Below, in pieces: positions 39,198 to 48,424 of a DNA stretch of 64,000 nt. The stretch is from Hyphomicrobiales bacterium (lineage in GTDB: Bacteria; Pseudomonadota; Alphaproteobacteria; Rhizobiales; Xanthobacteraceae). Where the stretch lies: assembly GCA_009377695.1 (NCBI GenBank), contig WHTP01000007.1, positions 16,071 to 80,070 of the forward strand, in the 5' to 3' direction. The notes under the pieces are model-generated. The model was not told the origin of the DNA. It was given only the letters and a program-made list of their open reading frames with translations, and did not search any database. A program made the translations under genes and the position numbers. Positions within the stretch are counted from its first letter, which is position 1, and every line of letters begins with the position of its first letter.

Positions 39198-41561
39198 TTA
39201 TTGCTGCGCCGTTTTCCGCAGCAACTCTCTCACCCGCTGTGGCGTTACCGGCAGCCGCGTGATCGCGCCGGGCATGCCGAGCGCGTCATCGATGGCGGAG
39301 GCGATAACGCCGCCGGCGCCGTTGATGCCGCCCTCGCCCGCGCCTTTGAGGCCAAGCGGATGGTGCGGCGACGGCGCGTCCTCGGTCAGCAGCACCTCGA
39401 CATCAGGTACCTCGTGCAACGTCGGCATCAGGTAGTCGGCCAAGGTCGCAGACAACGGCTCGCCGGTCTCGTCATAGACGAACTCCTCCGACAGCGCGCC
39501 GCCGAGCCCCTGCACGCAGCCGCCGACGAGCTGTCCTTCGATCAGCAAGGGATTGACCGCGCGGCCGACATCGTAGGCCACCATGAAACGCTCGACCGCG
39601 ATCTTGCCGGTCTCGCGATCGACCCGCACGACCGCGAGATGCACGCCATAGGGAAACACGGTGTGGTCGGTATTGTACCAGCCGTGCGCCGCAAGCTGCG
39701 GATCACGCCCGCGCAACAACTTTGATCCTGGCGCGATGCGCTTGGCGATGTCGCCGAGCGAGATCGACGGGCCGCCTTCGTCCCCGCGCCGCATCACGGT
39801 GCCGTCGACAATGTCGAGCTCCGCGGCCGGCGTTTGCAGTAACTCCGCCGCGAATTCGATCGCCTTCGCGCGCACCATGGTGGCGGTGACATGCACGGCG
39901 CCGCCGGTGAGGACGGTCGCGCGCGCCGCATGCGCGCCGATACCGTGGTCGATCAGGTCGGTCTGGCCGTGGATGACGCGCACACGCCTGTAATCGACGC
40001 CGAGCGCCTCGGCGCAAATCTGCGCCATCGATGTCTCGAAGCCCTGCCCCAGCGACGCACCGCCGGTGATCAGCTCGACGGCGCCATCAGGATCGACTTT
40101 GATCTTCGCATTGTCGCTCGGTCCGCGGCCGCTTTCCTCCATGAAGATCGCGATGCCGGCACCGACCAATTCGCCCGCGGCGCGGCGGTGCTTCATATCC
40201 GCTTGCAGCTCGTCCCAGCGGAACGCCTTGAGCGCCTTCTCGAGCAGCGCCGGATAGTCGCCGGAATCGAATTCGAGCTCCTCGACGCCGGGCTCGTTGA
40301 ACGCGATGACGTAAGGCAGCTGATCCGCGGTGATGAGATTGCGCCGTCGCACCTCGACCGGATCGAGGCCAAGCTTGGCGGCGACCGCATCCATCAGCCG
40401 TGACCGCACGAAGGTGCTCTCATAACGTCCTGGAGCACGATAAGTCGCCGCCGGCGTCTTGTTGGTGAGCCTGACTCGGGCTTTCGCCCAATAAGCCGGC
40501 ACGTGATAGGCGCCGGTCATCATGCACATGGTGCGGTTCGGAACGTTCACGCCGTGGGTGCGGATGTAGGCGCCCTGGTCGTGGAAGATCTCATCCTCGA
40601 TGCCGAGGATGCGGCCGTCTTTATCCACCGCGATGCGCGCGAGGTGGCGCTGCTCGCGGCCCTGGTTGGCGCACATCAGGTGCTCGTGCCGGTCCTCGAT
40701 CCACTTCACCGGCCGCTTGAAGCGCATCGCCGCGACCAGCACCAGCAAGTCCTCGGGATATAGCTCGCCGCGGATGCCGAAGCCGCCGCCGACATGGCTC
40801 TCGTGCACGTGCAGTGACGACGGGCCACGGTTGAGCATGCGGCAGAGCGTCTCGCGATTGCGGTGCGGGATTTTTGCGGCGCCGTGCAACTCCAGCAGAT
40901 CCTTCGCCGCGTCGTAGACGCCTATCGCTCCTCGAGTCTCCAATGGCACGCCGGAATGGCGGCCGGTCTTGAGGTCAAGCTCGATCACGGCATGGGCGTT
41001 GCGGAACGCCGCATCGATGTCACCGAAGCTGTGATGCAGCACGATCGCTTCGCTCGAGCGGCCGGGCTCGAACTCGCCGGGCGGATCGCTCGCCGAGACG
41101 ACGACCGGCAGTTCTTCGATCTCGAGCACGACCTGTTCGGCGGCATCTTCGGCCACGTAAGGGTCCTCAGCGAACACCGCCGCGACCGGATCCCCGATGT
41201 AGCGCACGTAGGTGTTCGCCAGCGCCGGCTGGCGGAATTCGCGGATGCCGGTTGCGTTCTTGTCGGCGCGGAAATCGATCGGCGAGAGATCGGCGATATC
41301 GTCGTTGGTCCAGACGGCGACCACGCCCGGCATTTTGGTCGCGGCCGAGGCATCAATGGAGATGATCTTTCCATGCGCCTTGTTTGAGCGCACGATCCGC
41401 ATGTGAAGCTGGTGCGCGAAATTGATGTCACCGGCGTAGCGGCCATAGCCGGTGACCAGCGGGAGGTCCTCGATGCGCGTGACCGCATGCCCGAGCACGC
41501 GCCGCGCGGACGACGGCGGTGGGGAGGGATAGTGATCGTCGGTGGCTGCGCCCTGAGTCAT
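39198..41561 (-). CDS. Xanthine dehydrogenase family molybdopterin-binding subunit (large subunit)
   Basis: SSARRVLGHAVTRIEDLPLVTGYGRYAGDI, SHVGGGFGIRGELYPEDLL, GGASLGQGFETSMAQICAE, GGCVQGLGGALSEEFVYD, GLKGAGEGGINGA. Confidence 0.92.
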   Translation of the reverse strand: MTQGAATDDHYPSPPPSSARRVLGHAVTRIEDLPLVTGYGRYAGDINFAHQLHMRIVRSNKAHGKIISIDASAATKMPGVVAVWTNDDIADLSPIDFRADKNATGIREFRQPALANTYVRYIGDPVAAVFAEDPYVAEDAAEQVVLEIEELPVVVSASDPPGEFEPGRSSEAIVLHHSFGDIDAAFRNAHAVIELDLKTGRHSGVPLETRGAIGVYDAAKDLLELHGAAKIPHRNRETLCRMLNRGPSSLHVHESHVGGGFGIRGELYPEDLLVLVAAMRFKRPVKWIEDRHEHLMCANQGREQRHLARIAVDKDGRILGIEDEIFHDQGAYIRTHGVNVPNRTMCMMTGAYHVPAYWAKARVRLTNKTPAATYRAPGRYESTFVRSRLMDAVAAKLGLDPVEVRRRNLITADQLPYVIAFNEPGVEELEFDSGDYPALLEKALKAFRWDELQADMKHRRAAGELVGAGIAIFMEESGRGPSDNAKIKVDPDGAVELITGGASLGQGFETSMAQICAEALGVDYRRVRVIHGQTDLIDHGIGAHAARATVLTGGAVHVTATMVRAKAIEFAAELLQTPAAELDIVDGTVMRRGDEGGPSISLGDIAKRIAPGSKLLRGRDPQLAAHGWYNTDHTVFPYGVHLAVVRVDRETGKIAVERFMVAYDVGRAVNPLLIEGQLVGGCVQGLGGALSEEFVYDETGEPLSATLADYLMPTLHEVPDVEVLLTEDAPSPHHPLGLKGAGEGGINGAGGVIASAIDDALGMPGAITRLPVTPQRVRELLRKTAQQ

Positions 41562-41607
41562 GTCGCGCCCGTTGTTGCTTCTTCTTTGATAGCGGGCGCG
41601 CTCTCTC

Positions 41608-41734
41608 CGCTCCCCTCCCCCCGCGAAGCGGCGGGGAGGGGTCGGGGGTGGGGGGTGCTGAGATTACAGAAAGATCGCCCCCCACCCCTGACCCCTCCCC
41701 GCCATTCGCTGCGCGAATGGGGGGAGGGGCACCC
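41608..41734. repeat. GC-rich dispersed palindromic repeat
   Basis: ctcccctccccccgcgaagcggcggggaggggtcgggggtgggggg...ccccccacccctgacccctccccgccattcgctgcgcgaatggggggagggg. Confidence 0.85.
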
Positions 41735-41823
41735 CAGCATCCTGCTCACCTCACTCTGAATCATCGAGAGAGTTCGACTCCCATCGTTGAGTTTACTGCT
41801 GCATCATTGATTTTGACGCATCA

Positions 41824-42312
41824 TCATCGAGCAGCTTGGCCGCGCATCTGGTCGCGGGCGGCGCGCACCGCCTTGATGATGTTCTGGTAGCCGGTGCAAC
41901 GGCACAGATTGGACGACAGCACGTCGAGCAGTTCGTCGTCACCGATGTTCGGATTGTGCTCGAGCGCATTCGTCGCCAGCATCAGGAAGCCGGGCGTGCA
42001 GAAACCGCATTGCAGTCCGTGGTGATCGATGAAGGCCTGCTGCAGCGGAGAGAGCGTCTCGCCATCGGCGAGCCCCTCGACGGTGCGGATCTGGCGGCCG
42101 TCGGCCTGGATCGCGAACATCAGGCAGGCGCGGATCGCTTCGCCGTCCAAGATGATGGTGCAGGTGCCGCAGACGCCATGCTCGCAGCCGATATGTGTGC
42201 CGGTCTGGCCGCAGTCCTCGCGGATCGCGTCGACCAGCGTTTTACGCGGCTCGACCCGGATCGCGTGCGCGCGCCCGTTGATCGTGAGCGTGATGTCGAC
42301 TTTGTCACTCAT
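41824..42312 (-). CDS. (2Fe-2S)-binding small subunit of molybdenum hydroxylase (CoxS-type)
   Basis: [16 protein letters not shown] and [13 protein letters not shown]...[13 protein letters not shown] cluster ligands; start overlaps upstream stop (TGATG). Confidence 0.93.
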   Translation of the reverse strand: MSDKVDITLTINGRAHAIRVEPRKTLVDAIREDCGQTGTHIGCEHGVCGTCTIILDGEAIRACLMFAIQADGRQIRTVEGLADGETLSPLQQAFIDHHGLQCGFCTPGFLMLATNALEHNPNIGDDELLDVLSSNLCRCTGYQNIIKAVRAARDQMRGQAAR

Positions 42313-43517
42313 CAGCGCGGCAGGATGTCCTTGAACCGCGCCAGGATCTGCTGGTCGAGTTCCTTTGAGTTGCGCACCACCCGCGGGAACGTGTCGCGGC
42401 GGCCGAACGGCTTGCAGGCGTCGATGACGACGCGCGCGTTGCGTGGATCGGTCTCGCCGTAGCACATGGGGTCGAGCACCGTGCTCCAGCAGCCGCGCAG
42501 CACTTCAAGCCCTTCACGCGGCTCGAAGCGCGTGCACATCGCCCACATCACCTTGTTCATGTCGGAGGGATCGATGTCGTCGTCGACCACCACCACGAAG
42601 CGGTTGGCGTAGGCGCCGGCGTGGCATTGCGAGGCGATGAGCCCGGCCTGCTTGGAATGGCCGGGATACATCTGCTTGATCGACACGTTGAGCCAGAGCC
42701 GGCTGCCGCCGGTCTCGTGCGACCACACGCCCTTCACCTCCGGCACGCCCGCTCCTTCGAGCTGGTTCCAGACCGCGCCCGAGCGATAGGTGCAGCGATA
42801 GAACGAATCGTCGTCCGGCGGGATGCCGGGCACCGCCCCGAGCAGCACCGGGTTGTCGCGATGCATGAAGCTCTCGACCCGGATCGCCGGCTCCTTCTTG
42901 TGCCCGCCGGCGTAGTACCCGGTCCACTCCCCGAGCGGGCCTTCGTCGATCAAATCGTCGAGCGAGACGTAACCCTCGAACGCAATCTCCGCATTGGCCG
43001 GGATCGGCAGCCCGGTGACCGGACCGGGAATGGTCTCGACCGACTCGCCGAGCAATCCGCCGGCTGCATCGTATTCGTTCTTGCCGTAGGGAATTTCGAG
43101 GCCGGCCACCATGAACAGCGCCGGGTGCATGCCGCACACCACCGCCACCGGGCATTTCTGGCCGAGCTCCTTATAGCGGTTGAGGATGAGGTTGCCGTGC
43201 TTGCCCTTCGAGCACATCACCGAAGCGAGCTTCTTGCCGTGCACCTGCACGCGATAGGCGCCGTAATTGATCCAGCCGGTGTCGGGATGGCGCATGATCA
43301 CCATGTCGCCGGTCCCGATGTAGTAGCCGCCGTCGTGCTCGTGCCACTTCGGCGCGGGAATCTTGGTGAGGTCGATGTCGTCGCCGCGATAGACGTTCTC
43401 CATCACCAACCCGGTCGGGACCTCGACCGGCGCAACGGTCTTGTTTTCCTTCATGTACTTCCGCCAATAATTGACGAGCTCCATGTCGGTCGCGTCGTCC
43501 GGCAGGCCGAGCGTCAT
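42312..43517 (-). CDS. UbiD family decarboxylase, C-terminal portion (separated by frameshift from N-terminal ORF 43538..43777)
   Basis: PVAVVCGMHPALFMVAGLEIPYGKNEYDAAGGLLGESVETI, IAFEGYVSLDDLIDEGPLGEWTGYYAGGHKKEPAI, VVVVDDDIDPSDMNKVMWAM. Confidence 0.88.
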   Translation of the reverse strand: MTLGLPDDATDMELVNYWRKYMKENKTVAPVEVPTGLVMENVYRGDDIDLTKIPAPKWHEHDGGYYIGTGDMVIMRHPDTGWINYGAYRVQVHGKKLASVMCSKGKHGNLILNRYKELGQKCPVAVVCGMHPALFMVAGLEIPYGKNEYDAAGGLLGESVETIPGPVTGLPIPANAEIAFEGYVSLDDLIDEGPLGEWTGYYAGGHKKEPAIRVESFMHRDNPVLLGAVPGIPPDDDSFYRCTYRSGAVWNQLEGAGVPEVKGVWSHETGGSRLWLNVSIKQMYPGHSKQAGLIASQCHAGAYANRFVVVVDDDIDPSDMNKVMWAMCTRFEPREGLEVLRGCWSTVLDPMCYGETDPRNARVVIDACKPFGRRDTFPRVVRNSKELDQQILARFKDILPR

Positions 43518-43537
43518 CTTGATGCGCTTGGTCGAGG

Positions 43538-43777
43538 TCAGGATTTGGCGAGCACGCGATAGCCGGACGGATAACCGGGCACGTCGTCGAACAGCACGGC
43601 GCGGTTGCCGGTCTGGCGCTGATAGAAGTCGACGATGCCGCCGATCTCGGTGTCGCGGTTGGCGCCGCGTACGACCTGGAGGTCGTTAGCGGCCTCCAGT
43701 TGCGCAAGCCAGGTACGCAGGTCCTGCTTGGGCGCATTGGCGAGCGACTTGGAGGTCAGATCGGCGGGCCGGTTCAT
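43538..43777 (-). CDS. UbiD family decarboxylase, N-terminal fragment
   Basis: QDLRTWLAQLEAANDLQVVRGANRDTEIGGIVDFYQRQTGNRAVLFDDVPGYPSGYRVLAKS-stop; homology continues as ILTSTKRIKMTLGLP in another frame. Confidence 0.8.
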   Translation of the reverse strand: MNRPADLTSKSLANAPKQDLRTWLAQLEAANDLQVVRGANRDTEIGGIVDFYQRQTGNRAVLFDDVPGYPSGYRVLAKS

Positions 43778-43792
43778 TGTTGGTCTTCCTTC

Positions 43793-44650
43793 TTAAGCTG
43801 CTGCGCTGTCGAGCGCCCGGCGTGTCATGGCGCGCACGAGATCGCGCCGATATTCGGCGCTGGTGTTGAAATCCTCAAGCGGATCGATCGCCGCGGCGGC
43901 GGCAACAGCGGCGGCCTGGAACGTCTCGGCATCCGGCGCTTTGCCGTCGAGCGCGGCTTCCGCCTCGACAATGCGGCGTGCATATGGCTCGGCGCCGCCG
44001 ATGCCGACGCGTGCATCGGCCATCTTTCCGTTCTCGATGCGGTAGGTCACCACGGCCATGCTCAACGCAAAGTCGCCGGCGCGGCGCGAGAATTCCTGGA
44101 AGCCGACCCGCGTGTCAGCGGGCAGGAGCGGCAGCCGCACCTCGGTGAGCAACTCGTCTTCTTCCAGCACCGTCGTCATAATGCCGGCGAAGTAGTCCTT
44201 GGCCGCAATAATGCGTTGGCCCCTCTTGCTCTGCGCCGCCACCTCACCGTCGAGCGTGGCGACGACGGTGCACCACTCCGATGCCGGATCGGCGTGCGCC
44301 ACGCTGCCGCAGAAGGTGCCACGGGTGCGGATCGGGTGGTGCGCGATGCTGCGCACCACCGTGGCGAGCAGCTTGCCCAGCGGCCCGTCGCAGACCGGCT
44401 CATAGAATGCCGCATGTCGCACGCAGGCGCCGATCCGAAGCTTGCCGTCGACGGCCGTGATCTGTGCCAGCTCCTTGATGCCGTTGATGTCGACGAGATG
44501 GGCCGGCTTTGCCAGCCGGAACGCCATAATCGGGACCAGGCTCTGCCCACCCGCCAGCACGCGCCCGTCGTCCGGGGCGACGTCCGCCAGCACCGCGACC
44601 GCCTCATGGAGGGTCTTGGGTGCATGATAGCGGAAGATGGCGGGTTTCAT
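43793..44650 (-). CDS. FAD-binding medium subunit of molybdenum hydroxylase (CoxM-type)
   Basis: FRYHAPKTLHEAVAVLADVAPDDGRVLAGGQSLVPIMAFRLAKPAHLVDING; SIAHHPIRTRGTFCGSVAHADPASEW. Confidence 0.92.
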   Translation of the reverse strand: MKPAIFRYHAPKTLHEAVAVLADVAPDDGRVLAGGQSLVPIMAFRLAKPAHLVDINGIKELAQITAVDGKLRIGACVRHAAFYEPVCDGPLGKLLATVVRSIAHHPIRTRGTFCGSVAHADPASEWCTVVATLDGEVAAQSKRGQRIIAAKDYFAGIMTTVLEEDELLTEVRLPLLPADTRVGFQEFSRRAGDFALSMAVVTYRIENGKMADARVGIGGAEPYARRIVEAEAALDGKAPDAETFQAAAVAAAAAIDPLEDFNTSAEYRRDLVRAMTRRALDSAAA

Positions 44651-44652
44651 CG

Positions 44653-44800
44653 GTTCATCTCGTCATTCCAAGGTGCGCCAAAGGCGCGAACCCATACCCT
44701 AAAAGCCCCCACTCATGGATTCCCCGGCTCGCCGCGGAGCTTGTCGTCGGGCGGGCGCTTCGCGCCGACCTGTTGCCGACGCCCCGAAATGACGACGGAT
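44653..44800. repeat. Intergenic repeat bounded by inverted CGTCATT(C)...(G)AATGACG ends
   Basis: tcgtcattccaaggtgcgcc...gcgggcgcttcgcgccgac...cgaaatgacgacgg between divergent CoxM-type genes. Confidence 0.55.
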
Positions 44801-44907
44801 GAGTTATGCGCCGCCGTCGCGTTCCATATTTGGGACTTTTATTATTTTTTGGATTCAGGCACGGTTTTGAGGTTATGTAAAGTCTCAGCGCCGCGAGCGA
44901 ACCCAGC

Positions 44908-45798
44908 ATGAAGCCACCGCCCTTCAGTTACCACGATCCGCGCACCGTCAGCGATGCCGTCGCCCTGCTTGGCAAGCTCGATAACGCCAAGCTGCTCGCC
45001 GGCGGGCAGTCGATGATGCCCATGCTCAACATGCGGTTCGTGCAGCCCGACCACATCATCGACCTCAACCGGGTGGACGGGCTCTCCTACATCCGCGAGG
45101 CGAACGGCGCGATCGAGATCGGCGCCATCGAGATCGGCGCCATGACCCGCCAGCGCGACATCGAGTTTTCCGACGTCGTGCGCAAGCGCTGCCCCCTCAT
45201 GTACGAGGCGATCCAGCACGTCGGCCACCGCCAGACCCGCAACCGTGGCACCATCGGCGGCTCGCTCTGCCATCTCGATCCGTCCGCCGAATTGGTGACC
45301 GTCGCCGCTGCGATGGATGCGACGGTGACGGTGCAGGGGCCGAATAGCATGCGCCAGGTTGAGTTCGCCGCATTCCCCGTCGCCTTCATGACGCCCGCGA
45401 TCGAGTTGAACGAGCTGGTGACGGCGGTGAGCTTCCCGATCTGGCCGGAGGGACACGGCTACGGCTTCGTCGAGTTCTCGCGTCGGCACGGCGACTTCGC
45501 CATCACCTCGGCGGCGGCGCTCCTGACCGAGGACGCATCCGGCAAGGTCACCCGCGCCTCCGTGACGCTTGGCGGCGTCGCGGTGGCGCCGATCCGCGCC
45601 ACTGAGGTGGAGCAGGTGCTGATCGGGCAGACGCCGGACGACAAGCTCCTGCGCGAAGCCTGCGAAGCCTGTCGCAAATACGAAGCCATCGACGACATCC
45701 ACGCGCCGGCCTCCTACCGGCAGCATCTCGCCACCGTGATGGCGCGCCGCGCACTCGAGCAGGCGCGCGCGCGGCTCAAAAGCCACTCCAAACATTGA
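44908..45798 (+). CDS. FAD-binding medium subunit of molybdenum hydroxylase (CoxM-type)
   Basis: MKPPPFSYHDPRTVSDAVALLGKLDNAKLLAGGQSMMPMLNMRFVQPDHIIDLN; HRQTRNRGTIGGSLCHLDPSAELVT. Confidence 0.92.
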   Translation: MKPPPFSYHDPRTVSDAVALLGKLDNAKLLAGGQSMMPMLNMRFVQPDHIIDLNRVDGLSYIREANGAIEIGAIEIGAMTRQRDIEFSDVVRKRCPLMYEAIQHVGHRQTRNRGTIGGSLCHLDPSAELVTVAAAMDATVTVQGPNSMRQVEFAAFPVAFMTPAIELNELVTAVSFPIWPEGHGYGFVEFSRRHGDFAITSAAALLTEDASGKVTRASVTLGGVAVAPIRATEVEQVLIGQTPDDKLLREACEACRKYEAIDDIHAPASYRQHLATVMARRALEQARARLKSHSKH

Positions 45799-45809
45799 AC
45801 GGGCGATCC

Positions 45810-46301
45810 ATGACCGAAACACGAAAGGTTGCCCTGACGGTGAACGGCAAGCGCTACGAAGCCGAAGCCGAAGTGCGGCTGACGCTCGCCGATTTCCTGC
45901 GCCACACCTTGGGCCTGACGGGCACGCATCTCGGCTGCGAGCACGGCGTGTGCGGCGCCTGCACCATCCTGTTCGACGGGATCAGCGCCCGCTCCTGCCT
46001 GATGCTCGCGGTGCAGGCTGACGGTCACGACCTCACGACGGTCGAGGGGCTCGCGCCCTCGGCGACGGAGCTGAGCCCGCTGCAGGAGGCGTTCCGCGAC
46101 AATCACGGCCTGCAATGCGGCTTCTGCACGCCGGGCATCCTGACCACGCTCACCGAATTCCTGCGCGATAATCCGGACCCGACCGAGCATGACGTGCGCA
46201 TTGCGATCTCCGGCAATCTCTGCCGTTGCACCGGCTACCAGAACATCGTCGCCGCCGCACTCGATGCCGCCAAAAGATTGCAGGCGAAAGCGCCGGCTTA
46301 A
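45810..46301 (+). CDS. (2Fe-2S)-binding small subunit of molybdenum hydroxylase (CoxS-type)
   Basis: [46 protein letters not shown]. Confidence 0.92.
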   Translation: MTETRKVALTVNGKRYEAEAEVRLTLADFLRHTLGLTGTHLGCEHGVCGACTILFDGISARSCLMLAVQADGHDLTTVEGLAPSATELSPLQEAFRDNHGLQCGFCTPGILTTLTEFLRDNPDPTEHDVRIAISGNLCRCTGYQNIVAAALDAAKRLQAKAPA

Positions 46302-46370
46302 CGCGATAGAGCGTCGAATGACACACGACGCGCATGTGATGTTGCAGTGGCGACAGCTGGCGCCACAGCG

Positions 46371-46511
46371 TCCCCTCCCCCAGCAAAAGGGCGTTCACGC
46401 CCGTCTTAGACGGGCTATGCGGGGGAGGGTTAGGGAGGGGGCATGCTTGCGCTGCTTTCCGTTAGTCCCCCCGCCCCACCCCTCTCCCGCACGCGGGGTA
46501 GGGAGCAGACC
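46371..46511. repeat. GC-rich dispersed palindromic repeat
   Basis: cgtcccctcccccagcaaaagggcg...gcgggggagggttagggaggggg...ccccgccccacccctctcccgcacgcggggtagggagcagac. Confidence 0.8.
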
Positions 46512-46554
46512 CGTTGCGCGGCAACTACTGTGCCTCACATCTAGGCACTGACAG

Positions 46555-47436
46555 ATGCCCATCCGCTTCGACGATATCGGAAACCGGCTGAAGGCGTTTC
46601 GCCTCGGCTCGGGGCTCAGCGCCGACGAGATCGCCAATCGGCTCGGCATTTCCCGTACCGCGCTCTACCGCTTCGAGAAGGGCGAACTCGCTAAAATTGA
46701 AACACTCGAAAAGCTCTCCGAGCTGCTCGGCGTCTCGGTGCCGACGCTGCTCGGCGTCGGTGTCGAATACGTCGCATCGTCGGTCGCCTATTTCGAGCGG
46801 ATGCGCCAGATCGAGGAAACCAGCGAGCACATCATCGTGCTGGCCGGCCCGATCTCCTACCTGCTCGCCTCCGACGCCTTCGATCGCACGCTCGCCGAGG
46901 TGCTGCGCGAAAACGTCCCCGACCACTATGACGGCCGCGCCCGCGCGCTGGCCCAGGTCGACGAACTGATGGACGTGCTGCGCCAGCGCAAGGAAACCTA
47001 CCGCAGGCGCCAGCCCGGCATCGTGAACCTGATCTCCGCGTCAGAGATGGAGCGCTTCCTGCGCAACGGCATGGTCGGGCGCTACGACCTGCCGGAAGCG
47101 ACGCTCAAAGAGCGGCGCGTGCTCGCCCGCGCCGAAGCCGAGCACTTCACGGCCATGATGGCGGATGAGCCGATCGGCGTGCAGATCGGCATCGTGCCTG
47201 ACACGCTGCCGCATGCGAGCTTCCAGATCTTCCGCCAGCCCGACCGGCACCTGCTCGGACTCTCGCCATTCCGGCTCGGCGAGCAGCCCAACATCCGCGT
47301 CGGTGTCGCCATGATCACCTCGACTCCGGAGGCGCTGGCGCTGCACGACAAGATGGCCAAGGATCTGTGGTCGCGCGCGATCAAGGGGCCGGCGGCGGTG
47401 GCATTCATGCGCGACCAGCTCGCGCGGACGGAATAG
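46555..47436 (+). CDS. XRE-family transcriptional regulator with C-terminal sensor-like domain
   Basis: GNRLKAFRLGSGLSADEIANRLGISRTALYRFEKGELAKIETLEKLSELLGVSVPTLLG HTH motif. Confidence 0.88.
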   Translation: MPIRFDDIGNRLKAFRLGSGLSADEIANRLGISRTALYRFEKGELAKIETLEKLSELLGVSVPTLLGVGVEYVASSVAYFERMRQIEETSEHIIVLAGPISYLLASDAFDRTLAEVLRENVPDHYDGRARALAQVDELMDVLRQRKETYRRRQPGIVNLISASEMERFLRNGMVGRYDLPEATLKERRVLARAEAEHFTAMMADEPIGVQIGIVPDTLPHASFQIFRQPDRHLLGLSPFRLGEQPNIRVGVAMITSTPEALALHDKMAKDLWSRAIKGPAAVAFMRDQLARTE

Positions 47437-47476
47437 CCGCCGCAGTGTGTGACGGGGACGCCTTATACCCTGCGCC

Positions 47477-48424
47477 TCATACGCCCGCGGAGGCGGCGAC
47501 GAGCGTGTCGGTCTCCATGTCATGGTCGCGCACGGCGCCGATCAGCTCCGTCACCTTTTTGATGCCGCGCTCGTCGCACCAGGCTTCGAGATCTTCGATG
47601 ATCGAGACCAGCGTCGTCGGATTGCGGAAGCCGGCATAGCCGATGCCGACCGCGCTCGCGCCCGCGAGCATGTATTCGACCACGTCCTCGGCCTTGGTGA
47701 CGCCGCCGATGCCAATGATCGGGATTTTGACCTGCTTGGCCACCTGATAGACCATCCGCAGCACGATCGGCTTCAAGGCCGGCGAGACGAGGCCACCGAA
47801 CTTGTTGCCGAGCGCGGGACGGAAGTTGTCGGTGCGGATCTTCAGCGAGAGGAACGTGTTGGCGATCACCAGCGCATCGGCGCCGGCGTTCTCCGCTGCC
47901 TTGGCGATCGACACGATGTCTCCGGCATTGGGCGAGAGCTTCACCCATAGCGGCTTTTTGGTCTTGGCGCGGATCGCCGTGATGCAGTCCCGCGTGTAGT
48001 CTTCGTGCATCGCGAAGTTGCCGCCGCTCGCGTTGCGGGTCGGGCAGGAGATATTGGCTTCGATAACGTCAACATCCGGCACGCTCAGCTCTTCGGCGAG
48101 CGCGGCGAAATCCTCGATGCTTTCCGACGACACGCTGACGATCAGCGGCGGCGTGAATTTGGCGTATTCGGGAACGATGTGCTCGACGAAATATTCGATG
48201 CCCTTCCCTGGCAGCCCGATCGACTGGATGATCCCGGCTTCGGTCTCGGCCATGCGCGGCGTCGGATTGCCGAGGCGCGGCTCACGGCAGATCGTCTTGG
48301 CAACGAGGCCACCGAGCCGATTGAGGTCGATGACGTCATTGTACTCCCAAGAGAAGGCCCCGGATGCGGGCGTCACCGGGTTCTGCAGCGTGATGTCCCC
48401 GATCTTGACGGAAAGATCTACCAT
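47477..48424 (-). CDS. pyrD: Dihydroorotate dehydrogenase, class 1B-type catalytic subunit
   Basis: MVDLSVKIGDITLQNPVTPASGAF, VIEANISCPT (catalytic Cys), FGGLVSPALKPIVLRMVYQVAKQVKIPIIGIGGVTKAEDVVEYMLAGASAVGIG. Confidence 0.88.
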   Translation of the reverse strand: MVDLSVKIGDITLQNPVTPASGAFSWEYNDVIDLNRLGGLVAKTICREPRLGNPTPRMAETEAGIIQSIGLPGKGIEYFVEHIVPEYAKFTPPLIVSVSSESIEDFAALAEELSVPDVDVIEANISCPTRNASGGNFAMHEDYTRDCITAIRAKTKKPLWVKLSPNAGDIVSIAKAAENAGADALVIANTFLSLKIRTDNFRPALGNKFGGLVSPALKPIVLRMVYQVAKQVKIPIIGIGGVTKAEDVVEYMLAGASAVGIGYAGFRNPTTLVSIIEDLEAWCDERGIKKVTELIGAVRDHDMETDTLVAASAGV

